From Niveibacterium sp. 24ML (GTDB lineage Bacteria; Pseudomonadota; Gammaproteobacteria; Burkholderiales; Rhodocyclaceae): DNA of 64,000 nucleotides. This document shows positions 8,500 through 20,100 of this stretch, in pieces (position 1 is the first letter of the stretch; each line of letters starts with the position of its first letter). The DNA lies in the NCBI RefSeq assembly GCF_026586805.1, contig NZ_JAPFHA010000016.1, positions 45,185 to 109,184 on the forward strand, written 5' to 3'. The notes under the pieces are model-generated. The model ran no database searches. It was not told the DNA's origin and was given only the letters and a program-made list of their open reading frames with translations. A program made the position numbers and the translations under genes.

Positions 8500-10458
8500 T
8501 CAAACGCTGGACGCCGGTGGCGGCAGTGCTTCAAGGAAGGCCACCGCATCGTCCGATCGGCGGGTGCGTGTCATCGGAGGCAGGCTCTGCCAGACACGCC
8601 GCCCGTAGGGTTTCTCGATCATGCGGGGGTCGCAGATCATCAGCACACCACGATCACGCTCGCTACGAATCAGGCGTCCGGCGCCTTGCTTGACGTTGAT
8701 CACCGAACGCGGGAGCTGATAATCCATGAAGGGGTTACGCCCCTCGCCGCGCATCCACTCGATACGTGCGGCCAGCACCGGATCATCCGGCGGCGCAAAC
8801 GGGAGCTTGTCGATCACCACCAGCGACAAGGCATCGCCTGGCACATCGACCCCTTCCCAGAAACTCTGACTCGCAACCAGCACTGCGTTACCAAGCTTGC
8901 GAAAACGCTCCAGCAGTTCGCTGCGCGAGCCCTGCCCCTGCATCAGCAGCGGGAAGTCGAGGGCCTCACGTTCAAAACGCCCCTGCAGCAACTCGTTGAT
9001 GCGCTGCATCGCGCGCAGCGAGGTGCATAACACGAAGGTGCGCCCCTGCGCAGCACGAATTGCAGGCATGGCAGCATCGACAACGGCTTCGACATAGCTC
9101 GGGCTGTTCGGATCCGGCATCCCCTCCGGGGCGTAGAGCAAGGCCTGCGTCGCGTAGTCGAAGGGGCTTCCCCAGACGGCGGTGCTGGGCGGCGGCTCCA
9201 GTGCGTCGAGGCCAAGCTCTTCGCAGTAGTGGCGGAAATCGCGCCCTACGGCCAGCGTCGCCGATGTGAAAATCCATGAGCGGGCGGTGCCTTCCAGCTG
9301 CTTGCGGAACAGGCCTGCGACATGAAGCGGCGTGGCGTTCAGCGCGGCGGACTGACTGTAGACCTCGGCCCAGCGGACGATCTCCGGCCCCGGCGGCATG
9401 CGCCAGCGCTGCAGCCGCTCGACCATTTCACTGGTTCTCTGCCAGCAACGTTCGAGCCCCTCCGAGCGTTTGGCCTGAGTCTCAAGCAGCGCGGCGAAGT
9501 CGGCGATTTCGTTTTCAACCGCGTCAAGCGCAGGATCCAGCCCTTTCAATGAACTCAGCTGATTCCAGCCAAGACGCTGGTTGTCACCAGAAAAGCTCAG
9601 GCGCAGGTCTCGTGCCGCTTTCTCCAGCGAGCGCGTTGCATCTTGCAGCGGCATGAAATCCTTGGCACTGGCGATAGCCTCGTTACGCGTGTCGCGCGCC
9701 AGATCAAGCAGCTGCCCGGTTGAAATGCTCTCGCCAAAGAACAGACTCGCGGTTTCGGGGAGTTGGTGGGCTTCGTCGAAGATGACGGTATTGCAGGCCG
9801 GCAGCAACTCTGCGAGCCCGGTGTCCTTCAACATCACATCAGCGAAGAACAGGTGGTGATTGACGACGACCACCTCGGCCTCCTGCGCGGCGCGGCGCGC
9901 AGCGAGCACGAAACAGTCCTTCACGTTCGGACAATCCTGCCCGAGGCAGTTGTCACGCGAGGAAGTGACTTGCTGCCACACCCCCGCGTCCTCCGACACG
10001 TCAGCGCATTCGGCCTTGTCACCACTTGCCGTGTGCTTGGCCCAGCGAACGATCTTGGGCAAATGCAGCGCATCGTCGCGCGTTGCGAAGCGCCCCTCAC
10101 GCTGTGCACGCTCAAGGTGGTAGTGGCATAGATAATTCGCCCGCCCCTTGAGCAGGGCAACGCTGACCGGTACGCGGAGAGCGTCGCGCACTGCCGGCAG
10201 ATCGCGATGAAAGAGCTGGTCCTGCAGGGTCTTCGTTCCAGTGGATACGATGACCTTGCCGCCCGACAGCAGCGCGGGCACAAGATAGGCGAAGGTCTTG
10301 CCGGTGCCCGTACCCGCCTCGGCAACCAATACCCGGTTGCCCTTGATGGCCTCTGCAATGGCCTGGGCCATCTCGAACTGCTGCGGGCGGGGGCGATAGC
10401 CGGCAATGCGCTGGGCAAGCGCGCCGTCATCGGCGAAATACGAGGAAAGTTCTTTCAT
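8500..10458 (-). CDS. dinG: DinG/YoaA-type ATP-dependent DNA helicase
   Basis: 652 residues, XPD-like superfamily 2 helicase. Walker A is AEAGTGTGKTFAYLVPALL and Walker B is VIFDEAHQLPE. C-terminal motifs include the QSFWEGVDVPGDAL segment and QGAGRLIRSERDRG. A cysteine group (C in NCLGQDCPNVKDC plus earlier Cys) probably binds a 4Fe-4S cluster. It would unwind damaged or R-loop-containing DNA. The shorter, YoaA-like length makes the exact ortholog uncertain. Confidence 0.88.
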   Translation of the reverse strand: MKELSSYFADDGALAQRIAGYRPRPQQFEMAQAIAEAIKGNRVLVAEAGTGTGKTFAYLVPALLSGGKVIVSTGTKTLQDQLFHRDLPAVRDALRVPVSVALLKGRANYLCHYHLERAQREGRFATRDDALHLPKIVRWAKHTASGDKAECADVSEDAGVWQQVTSSRDNCLGQDCPNVKDCFVLAARRAAQEAEVVVVNHHLFFADVMLKDTGLAELLPACNTVIFDEAHQLPETASLFFGESISTGQLLDLARDTRNEAIASAKDFMPLQDATRSLEKAARDLRLSFSGDNQRLGWNQLSSLKGLDPALDAVENEIADFAALLETQAKRSEGLERCWQRTSEMVERLQRWRMPPGPEIVRWAEVYSQSAALNATPLHVAGLFRKQLEGTARSWIFTSATLAVGRDFRHYCEELGLDALEPPPSTAVWGSPFDYATQALLYAPEGMPDPNSPSYVEAVVDAAMPAIRAAQGRTFVLCTSLRAMQRINELLQGRFEREALDFPLLMQGQGSRSELLERFRKLGNAVLVASQSFWEGVDVPGDALSLVVIDKLPFAPPDDPVLAARIEWMRGEGRNPFMDYQLPRSVINVKQGAGRLIRSERDRGVLMICDPRMIEKPYGRRVWQSLPPMTRTRRSDDAVAFLEALPPPASSV

Positions 10459-10523
10459 GGAACGGCGGCGGCGGTGGTCGGCGATCTTAGCACGCTGACC
10501 GGCCGGCCACGCCCGCGCCCGCC

Positions 10524-11636
10524 CTAGACCGGGCGATGGCGCTCCATGAGATAGTCGCGCGAGCGCATTTCGATCAAGCGCGATACGGTTCGCGGAAATT
10601 CCTGCGCGTTCGGCCCCTCGCGATAGAGATCGTAGGCATCCGCGGCGGCACTGATGATCAGCTTGACGCGGCAGTCGTACAGCACGTCGACGAGCCAGGT
10701 AAAGCGCCGTGCCTCGTTACCCTGTTCCCGCGTCATCACCGGAACATCGGAAAGGAACAGCGTGTGGTAACGCCGCGCCAGTTCAAGGTAGTCGTTCTGT
10801 GAGCGTGGGCCACCGCAAAGGGTCGCAAAATCGAACCAGATTGCGCCGTCATGCAGGCGGACGGCCGGGATCGCGCGATCAAGCAACGCAATCTGCCCGG
10901 CGAGGCCCTTGGCGCCCGCAATTTGCTTGAATTCGTCTGCCAGTTGCTGGTCTGCCTCTGGCCCGGCGGGCACGATGTAGATGTTCATTCGTTCCAGCGC
11001 CCGCAAACGGTAGTCGGTACCGTGATCCACCTCCAGCACATCAAAGCGGCGTTTGATCAGGTCAATCGTCGGCAGGAAATTCTGGCGTTGGAGACCGTTG
11101 GGGTACAAGCCATCGGGCGGGTAATTCGATGTCATGACGAAGACCAGGCCGCGCTCGAACAAGGCATCAAGCAGCCGGCCAAGCATCATCGCATCAGCGA
11201 TATCCGATACGTGGAACTCGTCAAAGCACAGCAAACGGGTTTGCCGGGCAATGCGCTCAGCCACGCGCAATAGCGGGTCCGGTTCGTCCTTGAGGCTGCG
11301 CAGTGACTCGTGGACCTCGCGCATGAAGGCATGAAAGTGCACGCGGCGCTTGCGCTGGTACGGCACGGCATCGAAGAAGCAGTCCATGATGAAGCTCTTG
11401 CCCCGCCCGACGCCGCCCCAAAGGTAGACACTCCGGGGGGGATGCGGATTGAAGAGCATCTTGCGGATACGGGTTCGACGCACCGACTTGAAAGTCAGCA
11501 GATCGGTGTAGAGCGCTTGCAGGCGCGCAATGGCATTGCGCTGCGCGACGTCCGCCTTGTAACCCCGTGCCTTGAGCAAGGTTTCGTAGGAATCGCGGAC
11601 GCCAAACTCCGGTACGTTCAGGGTGCGGTGCGGCAT
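10524..11636 (-). CDS. zapE: ZapE/AFG1-family AAA ATPase
   Basis: 370 residues. Walker A is GGVGRGKSFIMD, Walker B is LLCFDEFHVSDIADAM, and the sensor segment is VFVMTSNYPPDGLYPNG. The C-terminal part (FTWLVDVLYD, LIISA) fits the AFG1/ZapE family. In E. coli ZapE acts at the division ring; mitochondrial relatives assist protein turnover. It lies between dinG and a terminator that separates it from lpdA. Confidence 0.9.
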   Translation of the reverse strand: MPHRTLNVPEFGVRDSYETLLKARGYKADVAQRNAIARLQALYTDLLTFKSVRRTRIRKMLFNPHPPRSVYLWGGVGRGKSFIMDCFFDAVPYQRKRRVHFHAFMREVHESLRSLKDEPDPLLRVAERIARQTRLLCFDEFHVSDIADAMMLGRLLDALFERGLVFVMTSNYPPDGLYPNGLQRQNFLPTIDLIKRRFDVLEVDHGTDYRLRALERMNIYIVPAGPEADQQLADEFKQIAGAKGLAGQIALLDRAIPAVRLHDGAIWFDFATLCGGPRSQNDYLELARRYHTLFLSDVPVMTREQGNEARRFTWLVDVLYDCRVKLIISAAADAYDLYREGPNAQEFPRTVSRLIEMRSRDYLMERHRPV

Positions 11637-11656
11637 GAGTTACAGAGAGAAAATGA

Positions 11657-11697
11657 AAACGGCCGTTCAGGGTCGATAGACCTGTGAACGGCCGTTT
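11657..11697 (-). terminator. Terminator at the end of the TCA operon
   Basis: A long inverted repeat, AAACGGCCGTTCAGGGTC paired with GACCTGTGAACGGCCGTTT (one or two mismatches), with a T-run on the minus strand. It lies just past the lpdA stop and before zapE, so zapE and dinG probably need their own promoter. Confidence 0.85.
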
Positions 11698-11709
11698 GGT
11701 TGCCCGGCT

Positions 11710-13134
11710 TTAGAAGTGCAGCGAACGCTTACCCACCGCCAATGCGGCTTCGTGCATGACTTCAGACAAGGTTGGGTGTGCGTGGCAAATCCGCGCCATG
11801 TCTTCAGAAGAAGCACCGAACTCCATTGCCACAACCGCCTCGGCGATCAACTCCGAGGCGTTGGTGCCAATGATGTGCGCGCCGAGGATCTGGTCGGTTT
11901 CGGCATGTGCAAGGATCTTGACGAAGCCGGTGGTATCGCCCTGGCCAAGCGCACGACCGTTCGCCATGAACGGAATCTGCCCCGCCTTGAAGGGGATGCC
12001 GGCGCCCTTGAGTTCCTGCTCGGTGCGACCGACCCACGCGATTTCCGGCTGCGTGTAGATGACCCAGGGAATCGCGTCGTAGTTGCAGTGCCCCGCCTGA
12101 CCGGCGATGCACTCGGCCACCATGACCCCCTCTTCCATACCCTTGTGGGCCAGCATCGGGCCGCGCACCGCATCGCCCACCGCCCAGACATTGCGCAGGT
12201 TGGCCGAGCAATGGTTATCGACATCGATGCGACCACGCTCGTCGAGCTTCAAGCCGACCGCCGCGGCGTTCAGGCCATCGGTGTTCGGCGTGCGGCCGAC
12301 CGCCACCACCAGCTTGTCGCATTCGAGGATCTGGTCGCCCTCGTCGTTCTCGTACTTGATGGCGACGCCCGACGCGCTGGTGACCACTTCCTTGATGTGC
12401 ACGCCCAGATGGATCTTCAAGCCCTGTTTGTTGGTGAAGATCTTCCAAGCCTCCTTGGCCACTGCATGGTCCGCAGCGGCAAGGAAATCCGGCGCCGCTT
12501 CAAGAATGGTGACCTCGGAACCAAGCCGCTTCCACACGCTGCCCATTTCCAGGCCGATCACACCTGCGCCAATCACGCCCAAGCGCTTGGGCACTGCCTC
12601 GGTCTTGAGGGCGCCTTCGTTGTCGACGATGTGAACATTGTCGACCGGCACACCCGGCAAGTGCCGCGCGCGCGAACCGGTGGCGACGACGACATGCTTG
12701 GCGATGACATCGGCCTCGCCAACCTTCATCTTCCACATGCCCCCCGCATCCGCCACAAAACTGCCGTGACCCGGCAGGAAGGTGACCTTGTACTTCTTGA
12801 ACAGGCCTTTGATGCCCTGGGTGAGTTGCGTGACGATGTTGTCCTTGCGGCGGATCATCGAGGGAACGTCGATCGACACGCCCTCAACCTTGATCCCATG
12901 CATCACGAAGGCATGCGTTGCGTGATCATAGAGTTCGGACGAATGCAGCAGCGCCTTCGACGGCACGCAGCCAACGTTCAGGCAGGTACCACCAAGGCGC
13001 GGTTCACCCTTGGGATCGGCATACGGATTGGATTCGCAGCAGGCCGTCTTCAGCCCCAGTTGCGCCGCGCGGATTGCCGCCACATAGCCGGCAGGACCGC
13101 CGCCGATCACCAGTACATCGAATTCTTGAGCCAT
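11710..13134 (-). CDS. lpdA: Dihydrolipoyl dehydrogenase (E3)
   Basis: 474 residues. N-terminal FAD motif [16 protein letters not shown], redox disulfide in [19 protein letters not shown]-binding [13 protein letters not shown], and the C-terminal interface with catalytic His in [13 protein letters not shown]. It reoxidises dihydrolipoamide of the 2-oxoglutarate dehydrogenase complex, transferring electrons to NAD+. It is the last gene of the sdh-glt-suc block. Confidence 0.96.
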   Translation of the reverse strand: MAQEFDVLVIGGGPAGYVAAIRAAQLGLKTACCESNPYADPKGEPRLGGTCLNVGCVPSKALLHSSELYDHATHAFVMHGIKVEGVSIDVPSMIRRKDNIVTQLTQGIKGLFKKYKVTFLPGHGSFVADAGGMWKMKVGEADVIAKHVVVATGSRARHLPGVPVDNVHIVDNEGALKTEAVPKRLGVIGAGVIGLEMGSVWKRLGSEVTILEAAPDFLAAADHAVAKEAWKIFTNKQGLKIHLGVHIKEVVTSASGVAIKYENDEGDQILECDKLVVAVGRTPNTDGLNAAAVGLKLDERGRIDVDNHCSANLRNVWAVGDAVRGPMLAHKGMEEGVMVAECIAGQAGHCNYDAIPWVIYTQPEIAWVGRTEQELKGAGIPFKAGQIPFMANGRALGQGDTTGFVKILAHAETDQILGAHIIGTNASELIAEAVVAMEFGASSEDMARICHAHPTLSEVMHEAALAVGKRSLHF

Positions 13135-13152
13135 TGAGCGCTCCGATCTTGA

Positions 13153-13479
13153 TTACCCGGCGTTCTCGTCGGGTACGAATATCCAGCAGAGGAGGTAGGC
13201 CAGCACGCCCACCCCGCCAAAGAGGGCCATCAACACCCACAGCAGCCGCCAGATCCAGGATTCCACGCCGGTCATGCGGGCGATGCCACCACACACGCCA
13301 CCAAGCCAACGATCATCGCGCGAGCGGCGCAAGCCGTTGATCGCCGCGGAACTGACGGACGTGCCCGCCGCCGATGGTTCGCGCAGAAGGCGCGCCTTTG
13401 CAGCACCAAACTCGTCCTCGGACAAGGCACCAGACTCCTTGAGTTGGTGCAGCTTCGCGATTTCATCGGCAACGGACAT
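13153..13479 (-). CDS. PspC-domain protein with N-terminal SHOCT-like segment
   Basis: 108 residues. A short SHOCT-type helix pair (EIAKLHQLKESGALSEDEF) is followed by a PspC domain with two membrane segments (WLGGVCGGIARMTGVESWIW, VLMALFGGVGVLAYLLCWI). PspC proteins sense or respond to envelope stress. Its place between sucB and lpdA, in the same direction and with small gaps, suggests co-transcription, although no metabolic role is known. Confidence 0.85.
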   Translation of the reverse strand: MSVADEIAKLHQLKESGALSEDEFGAAKARLLREPSAAGTSVSSAAINGLRRSRDDRWLGGVCGGIARMTGVESWIWRLLWVLMALFGGVGVLAYLLCWIFVPDENAG

Positions 13480-13492
13480 AGGGTGTCTCCGG

Positions 13493-14737
13493 TTAGATTT
13501 CCAGCAGCAGACGTGCCGGATCCTCCAGTGCGTCCTTCATGGTGACAAGACCCAGCACTGCCTCACGGCCGTCAATGATCCGGTGATCGTACGACATCGC
13601 AAGATAGTTGATCGGGCGAATCACAACCTGACCATTCTCGACCACCGGGCGATCCTTCGTGGCGTGGATGCCGAGAATTGCGGACTGCGGCGGGTTGATG
13701 ATCGGCGTTGAAAGCATCGAGCCGAAGATGCCGCCGTTCGAGATCGAGAACGTGCCGCCGGTCAGCTCTTCAAGCGAGAGCTTGCCATCGCGCGCCTTGG
13801 CACCGAACTCGGCGATCTTCTTCTCGATGTCCGCCAGGGTCATCTGATCTGCGTTGCGCAGGATCGGCACCACCAGGCCACGCGGCGAGCCCACCGCGAT
13901 ACCAATGTCGAAATAGCCGTGATAGACAATGTCACTGCCGTCGACCGAGGCGTTGAGCACCGGGTACTTCTTCAGTGCCGCCACGGCGGCTTTGACGAAG
14001 AAGGACATGAAGCCGAGCTTGACGCCGTGCTCCTTCTCGAACTTCTCCTGGTATTTCTTGCGCATTTCCATCACCGGCGCCATGTTGACCTCGTTGAACG
14101 TGGTCAGGATGGCGTTGGTGGCTTGCGATTGCAGCAGGCGCTCGGCCACGCGTGCGCGCAGACGGCTCATCGGCACGCGCTGCTCGGGTCGGTCTGCCAG
14201 AACGGCTTCAACCGCCACCGGCATTGGCGGCTGCGGCAGTGCCGATGCCGTGGCGCCAACAGCCGGCAGGCTGGCCGGTGCAGCCGGTGCCTTGGTGACC
14301 GTATGGGTTGCCGAACCCATTGCATCGGACTTCGTCACGCGCCCGCCAGGGCCGGTGCCTTGGACCGATGCGGGATCGACCCCTTTTTCCGCAAGGATCT
14401 TGCGGGCAGCCGGGCCCATGCCGGGCGCCGCCTGCGCGGCAGGAGCGGCCGCGGCGGCAACCGGCGCAGTGGCCACCGGCGCCGATGCGCCAGCCGTTGC
14501 CTCGGTGTCGATATGCGCAATGATGTCGCCGCTGGCGACGCTCGATCCATTGCCCAGCACGATCTTGACCAGCACGCCGGCGGCCGGCGCCGGGGTTTCG
14601 AGCACCACCTTGTCGGTCTCGATGTCGATCAGGTTTTCATCGCGGGCAACCGCTTCGCCCTCTTTCTTGTGCCAGCTCACCAGCGTCGCTTCAGACACCG
14701 ATTCGGAGAGCTGCGGGACTTTTACTTCGATCAGCAT
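13493..14737 (-). CDS. sucB: Dihydrolipoyllysine succinyltransferase (2-oxoglutarate dehydrogenase E2)
   Basis: 414 residues. One N-terminal lipoyl domain carries lipoylated K43 in IETDKVVLE, followed by an Ala/Pro linker. A peripheral-subunit binding domain ([15 protein letters not shown]) precedes the catalytic domain with active-site [13 protein letters not shown]. It transfers the succinyl group from lipoyl to CoA. The order sucA-sucB, with lpdA downstream, is that of a complete complex. Confidence 0.96.
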   Translation of the reverse strand: MLIEVKVPQLSESVSEATLVSWHKKEGEAVARDENLIDIETDKVVLETPAPAAGVLVKIVLGNGSSVASGDIIAHIDTEATAGASAPVATAPVAAAAAPAAQAAPGMGPAARKILAEKGVDPASVQGTGPGGRVTKSDAMGSATHTVTKAPAAPASLPAVGATASALPQPPMPVAVEAVLADRPEQRVPMSRLRARVAERLLQSQATNAILTTFNEVNMAPVMEMRKKYQEKFEKEHGVKLGFMSFFVKAAVAALKKYPVLNASVDGSDIVYHGYFDIGIAVGSPRGLVVPILRNADQMTLADIEKKIAEFGAKARDGKLSLEELTGGTFSISNGGIFGSMLSTPIINPPQSAILGIHATKDRPVVENGQVVIRPINYLAMSYDHRIIDGREAVLGLVTMKDALEDPARLLLEI

Positions 14738-14774
14738 TTTGTGTTTCCCTCTTTGTTCGTTCAGACGCGCGAGC

Positions 14775-17621
14775 TCAGCGGCTCGGAGCGACGTCCTGAT
14801 TCAGTTCGCCGAATGCGCCTTCGATCACGGCCTTCTGCTGCACCTGATGCTTGGCGTAGTAACCGACCGCCGGCGAAGCCGAGGCCGGGCGGCTGACGAG
14901 GTGGAGGTGGTGGTTCTTGCCCAGCGAACGCGCAAGGTGCTGACGGGAAACAACCCAGTACCAGGCACCCTGGTTGCGCGGCTCCTCCTGACACCACACG
15001 ACTTCCTTCGCTTGCGGGAACTTCGCCAGCTCCTCAGCGAAAGCCTCATTCGGGAAGGGATACAACTGTTCGATACGCACCAGCGCCGTATCCTTGATGC
15101 CCTTGGCACGGCGCTCGGCGAGCAGCTCGTAGTAGATCTTGCCCGAGCACAGTACGACACGCGTCACCTGATCGGCCTCAAGCGGATCGACCTCGCCGAT
15201 CACCGTGCGGAACTGGCCTTCTGCCAGTTCTTCCAGCGTCGAGACCGCATCCTTGTGCCGCAGCAGCGACTTGGGTGTCATCACAACCAGGGGCTTGCGC
15301 AGTTTGCGCACCATCTGGCGGCGCAGCAGATGGAAGATCTGCGATGGCGTTGTCGGCACACAGACCTGCCAGTTGTTCTCGGCGCACAACTGCATGTAGC
15401 GCTCAAGGCGTGCCGAAGAGTGCTCTGGCCCCTGCCCCTCGTAGCCATGCGGCAGCAGCATCGTGATGCCTGACAAGCGGCCCCACTTTGCCTCGCCGGA
15501 GCTGATGAACTGGTCGACCACGACCTGCGCACCATTGGCGAAGTCGCCGAACTGGCCTTCCCACACCACCAGGTGGTTTGGTTCGGCGGTGGCAAAACCG
15601 TACTCGAAAGCGAGCACCGCGTTTTCCGACAGCACCGAGTCGATCACGGTGAAGGGCGCCTGGTTTTCCTGGATATGGTGCAGCGGCGTATAGATGCCGG
15701 CGTCCCACACTTCGCGGTTCTGGTCGTGCAACACCGCGTGACGGTGGAAGAAGGTGCCGCGGCCTGCATCCTGGCCGGAGAGGCGCACCCCGAAACCTTC
15801 GGCAACCAGGGACGCGTAAGCGAGGTTCTCGCCCATGCCCCAGTCGAGGGGGATCTTCCCTTCGCCCATTGCAACGCGATCTTCGATGATCTTGGCGACA
15901 CGCGACTGCAGCGTGATCGTGCTCGGCACGGCCGTCAGGCGCTGCGAGAGGCGACGCAGTTCAGCAATCGGCACCGAGGTATCGCAGTCGTCGGTGTATT
16001 CCTTCTTCAGGAAGGGCGACCAGTCTTGTGCGAATTTGCGGGTGTAGCCGGAAAGCACCGGGTTGTAGAGCAGCTCACCGCGGTCGAGCGCGGCGCGGTA
16101 CTCGGTAATCATGCCGTCCGGCTCAGCCGGACTGCAAACCCCCAGACCGACAAGGCGATCCGCGTACAGTTTGCGCGAACCCGGATGTGCGTTGACCTTC
16201 TTGTACATCAGAGGCTGCGTGACCATCGGCTCGTCTTGCTCGTTGTGGCCAAGCTTGCGATAACAGACGATGTCGACGACGACATCCTTCTTGAAGGTCT
16301 GGCGGAACTCCACCGCGATCTGGCACACCATGGCCACCGCTTCGGGGTCGTCGCCGTTGACGTGGAAGATCGGCGCTTCGACCATCTTGAACACGTCGGT
16401 GCAGTAGAGGGAGGAGCGCAGATCGCGCGGATCGGAGGTCGTGAAACCGATCTGGTTGTTGATGACGATGTGGATCGTGCCACCGGTGCCGAACCCCCGC
16501 GTCTGCGAGAAGTTCAGCATTTCCTGGTTTACGCCCTGCCCCGCCACCGCGGCGTCGCCGTGGATCAGCACCGGCATTGCGAAGAGCTTTTCTGCTTCGG
16601 TGCGGCGCTGCTGGCGCGCATAGACCGAGCCCTCGACCACCGGATTGACGATCTCAAGGTGTGAAGGGTTGAAGGCCAGGGTCAGGTGCACCGGGCCGCC
16701 CGGCGTGCTGACGTCGGACGAGAAACCCATGTGGTACTTCACATCGCCGGCCGACAGATCGGCCGCGTGCTTGCCCTCGAACTCCGAGAACAGCATCGCC
16801 GGCTGCTTGCCCAGCGTGTTCACCAGCACGTTGAGGCGGCCACGGTGGGCCATGCCGATAACGATCTCCTGAACACCGGCAGAGCCGGCGTGGTTGATGA
16901 TCGTGTCCATAGCGACGATGGCCGATTCACCGCCTTCGAGCGAGAAACGCTTCTGGCCGACGTAACGGGTGTGCAGATATTTCTCAAGCGTCTCGGCAGC
17001 CGTCATGCGTTCGAGAATCCGCTTCTTCTGCTCAACCGTGAAGTTGGCACGGCCGCGATTCGGTTCGAGCTTGCTCTGGATCCAGCGCTTCTGGCCGATG
17101 TCCGAGAGGTACATGTATTCGGTGGCAATGGTGCTGCAGTAGGTTTCGCGCACCGATTCGAGGATTTCGCGCAGCGTTGCCTGCTGCCCACCGGGGAAGT
17201 GGAATGATCCGGTGTTGAACTGCTGGCTCAGATCAGCTTCGGTGAACCCGTAGAAGGACGGCTCCAGCTCCGCGATCTGCGGACGCTCCTGACGCTTGAG
17301 CGGATCGATCTGTGCCCAACGGTTACCGAGGAAGCGGTAAGCGTTGATCATCTGCAGCACGCCGATCTGACGCTTGTCGGCAATGCCGACCGCCGAATTT
17401 GCAAGCTTGTTCTGCTTCGCCATCTGGGCGAATGAGGCGATCACCGGCGCGTGGGCGACGTCGCGTGCGGCTGCGCCCGGCATGTTCTGCAGGGCATCGA
17501 AGTAATCTCGCCACTGCTCGGAAACACTGGCCGGGTTATCGAGGTAGGACTCGTAGAGTTCCTCGATGAACGGCGCATTGCTCCCGAACAGGTAGGAGTT
17601 GCCCAAAAACTGTCTCATCAT
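14775..17621 (-). CDS. sucA: 2-oxoglutarate dehydrogenase E1
   Basis: About 948 residues from the [13 protein letters not shown] start, which has an AGGTGG ribosome site upstream; the reading frame is open further upstream but without family similarity. Thiamine diphosphate-binding features include [13 protein letters not shown] and [14 protein letters not shown], with the C-terminal segment [12 protein letters not shown]. It decarboxylates 2-oxoglutarate and succinylates the E2 lipoyl group. Confidence 0.95.
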   Translation of the reverse strand: MMRQFLGNSYLFGSNAPFIEELYESYLDNPASVSEQWRDYFDALQNMPGAAARDVAHAPVIASFAQMAKQNKLANSAVGIADKRQIGVLQMINAYRFLGNRWAQIDPLKRQERPQIAELEPSFYGFTEADLSQQFNTGSFHFPGGQQATLREILESVRETYCSTIATEYMYLSDIGQKRWIQSKLEPNRGRANFTVEQKKRILERMTAAETLEKYLHTRYVGQKRFSLEGGESAIVAMDTIINHAGSAGVQEIVIGMAHRGRLNVLVNTLGKQPAMLFSEFEGKHAADLSAGDVKYHMGFSSDVSTPGGPVHLTLAFNPSHLEIVNPVVEGSVYARQQRRTEAEKLFAMPVLIHGDAAVAGQGVNQEMLNFSQTRGFGTGGTIHIVINNQIGFTTSDPRDLRSSLYCTDVFKMVEAPIFHVNGDDPEAVAMVCQIAVEFRQTFKKDVVVDIVCYRKLGHNEQDEPMVTQPLMYKKVNAHPGSRKLYADRLVGLGVCSPAEPDGMITEYRAALDRGELLYNPVLSGYTRKFAQDWSPFLKKEYTDDCDTSVPIAELRRLSQRLTAVPSTITLQSRVAKIIEDRVAMGEGKIPLDWGMGENLAYASLVAEGFGVRLSGQDAGRGTFFHRHAVLHDQNREVWDAGIYTPLHHIQENQAPFTVIDSVLSENAVLAFEYGFATAEPNHLVVWEGQFGDFANGAQVVVDQFISSGEAKWGRLSGITMLLPHGYEGQGPEHSSARLERYMQLCAENNWQVCVPTTPSQIFHLLRRQMVRKLRKPLVVMTPKSLLRHKDAVSTLEELAEGQFRTVIGEVDPLEADQVTRVVLCSGKIYYELLAERRAKGIKDTALVRIEQLYPFPNEAFAEELAKFPQAKEVVWCQEEPRNQGAWYWVVSRQHLARSLGKNHHLHLVSRPASASPAVGYYAKHQVQQKAVIEGAFGELNQDVAPSR

Positions 17622-17693
17622 TGGAGCCACCTGTCTCTCTGCGGGTAAAAAAAACACGCCGCTCAGCGATCCGGCGGAAGCCACTCACACCGG

Positions 17694-17741
17694 AAAAAAC
17701 GGGACGGGGAGGCTCTCCCCCCAGATTGCCAACCCGTCCCG
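17694..17741 (-). terminator. Probable terminator between gltA and sucA
   Basis: CGGGACGGG pairs with CCCGTCCCG around a loop of about 24 nt, followed on the minus strand by a TTTTTT run. It lies in the 155-bp gap after gltA. If efficient, sucAB-lpdA would need a promoter in the roughly 70 bp before sucA; if partial, it would lower expression relative to gltA. Confidence 0.65.
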
Positions 17742-17776
17742 CGGTCAAACGCTGTTGCGACGTGCCTGTTGCCAAC

Positions 17777-19069
<1,293 letters not shown>

Positions 19070-19123
19070 AGTTCGTCCCTTCAGTACCTGTGGATTGCAA
19101 AAAACCGTGGCAGGCCGTTTCCG

Positions 19124-19378
19124 TCAGCTCTGACGTATCCCGGCGATCAAGTGCTTCCATTCCTCGACCGGGCACGCTTCCCGGCCGCTTACCCAGCTCC
19201 ACAGAACGATATCGTCCGTGGTGAGCATGTCGAGCAAGGTTTCCAGCTCGGCATCGCTCAGGGCATCCAGACTCTTTTCGTAGTATCGCGTGAAAAAAAT
19301 GTCGAGTTCCAGCAAGCCTCTGCGGCTGCGCCACTTGACTCGTTCTTTCAGCGCGCTCGTCACTGGTTCAGACCGCAC
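19124..19378 (-). CDS. sdhE: Succinate dehydrogenase flavinylation factor SdhE
   Basis: 84 residues with the diagnostic RRGLLELDIFF segment (RGxxELD motif) and the C-terminal DDIVLWSWVSGRE. SdhE promotes covalent FAD attachment to SdhA. The start overlaps the sdhB stop by about 11 bp, consistent with coupled translation. Confidence 0.9.
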   Translation of the reverse strand: MRSEPVTSALKERVKWRSRRGLLELDIFFTRYYEKSLDALSDAELETLLDMLTTDDIVLWSWVSGREACPVEEWKHLIAGIRQS

Positions 19379-20078
19379 GACGAACCATCATGTCCTTGAT
19401 CTTGCCGATCGCGCGCGTCGGGTTCAGATTCTTCGGACAAACATCAACGCAGTTCATGATGGTATGGCAACGGAACAGGCGATACGGGTCTTCAAGGTTA
19501 TCGAGCCGTTCGTTGGTAGCCTGATCGCGGGTGTCGGCAATGAAGCGGTAGGCCGCCAGCAAGCCTGCCGGGCCCACGAACTTGTCCGGGTTCCACCAGA
19601 ACGACGGACACGACGTGGAGCAGCTTGCGCACAGGATGCACTCGTAGAGCCCGTTGAGCTCCTCGCGATCTTCAGGCGACTGCAGGCGCTCACGTTCGGG
19701 CGCCGGGTCGTTGTTGATGACGTAAGGCTTGATCGAGTGGTACTGCTTGAAGAACTGGGTCATATCCACGATCAGGTCGCGGATCACCGGCAAACCGGGC
19801 AGCGGACGCAACTGAACCGGTTCTTTGAGCGAGGCGATGTCGGTCAGGCAAGCAAGGCCGTTCTTGCCGTTGATGTTCATCGCATCCGAACCGCATACGC
19901 CTTCACGGCATGAGCGGCGGAACGAGATCGAATCATCCTTGGCCTTGAGCTTGACCAGCACATCGAGCAACTTGCGATCGGTCGCGTCGACTTCGATCGA
20001 CACGTCCTGCATGTACGGCGCGGCATCTTTGTCCGGGTCGTAACGGTAGATCTGGAACTTCATAGTACGGTTTGCCAC
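19368..20078 (-). CDS. sdhB: Succinate dehydrogenase iron-sulfur subunit
   Basis: 236 residues. The 2Fe-2S motif is CREGVCGSDAM with upstream and downstream Cys; the 4Fe-4S/3Fe-4S motifs are CILCASCSTSCPSFW and CHTIMNCVDVCPKNLNP. It passes electrons from SdhA flavin to quinone. A GGAGG site 8-9 nt upstream supports the GTG start at MANRTMKFQ rather than the inner ATG. Confidence 0.96.
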   Translation of the reverse strand: MANRTMKFQIYRYDPDKDAAPYMQDVSIEVDATDRKLLDVLVKLKAKDDSISFRRSCREGVCGSDAMNINGKNGLACLTDIASLKEPVQLRPLPGLPVIRDLIVDMTQFFKQYHSIKPYVINNDPAPERERLQSPEDREELNGLYECILCASCSTSCPSFWWNPDKFVGPAGLLAAYRFIADTRDQATNERLDNLEDPYRLFRCHTIMNCVDVCPKNLNPTRAIGKIKDMMVRRAV

Positions 20079-20100
20079 GCGTGGTTCCTCCGATGGCAGA

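Noticed and set aside
11716..13137. 473-codon plus-strand frame across lpdA
   Set aside because: Antisense shadow of a well-recognised E3 enzyme in high-GC DNA.
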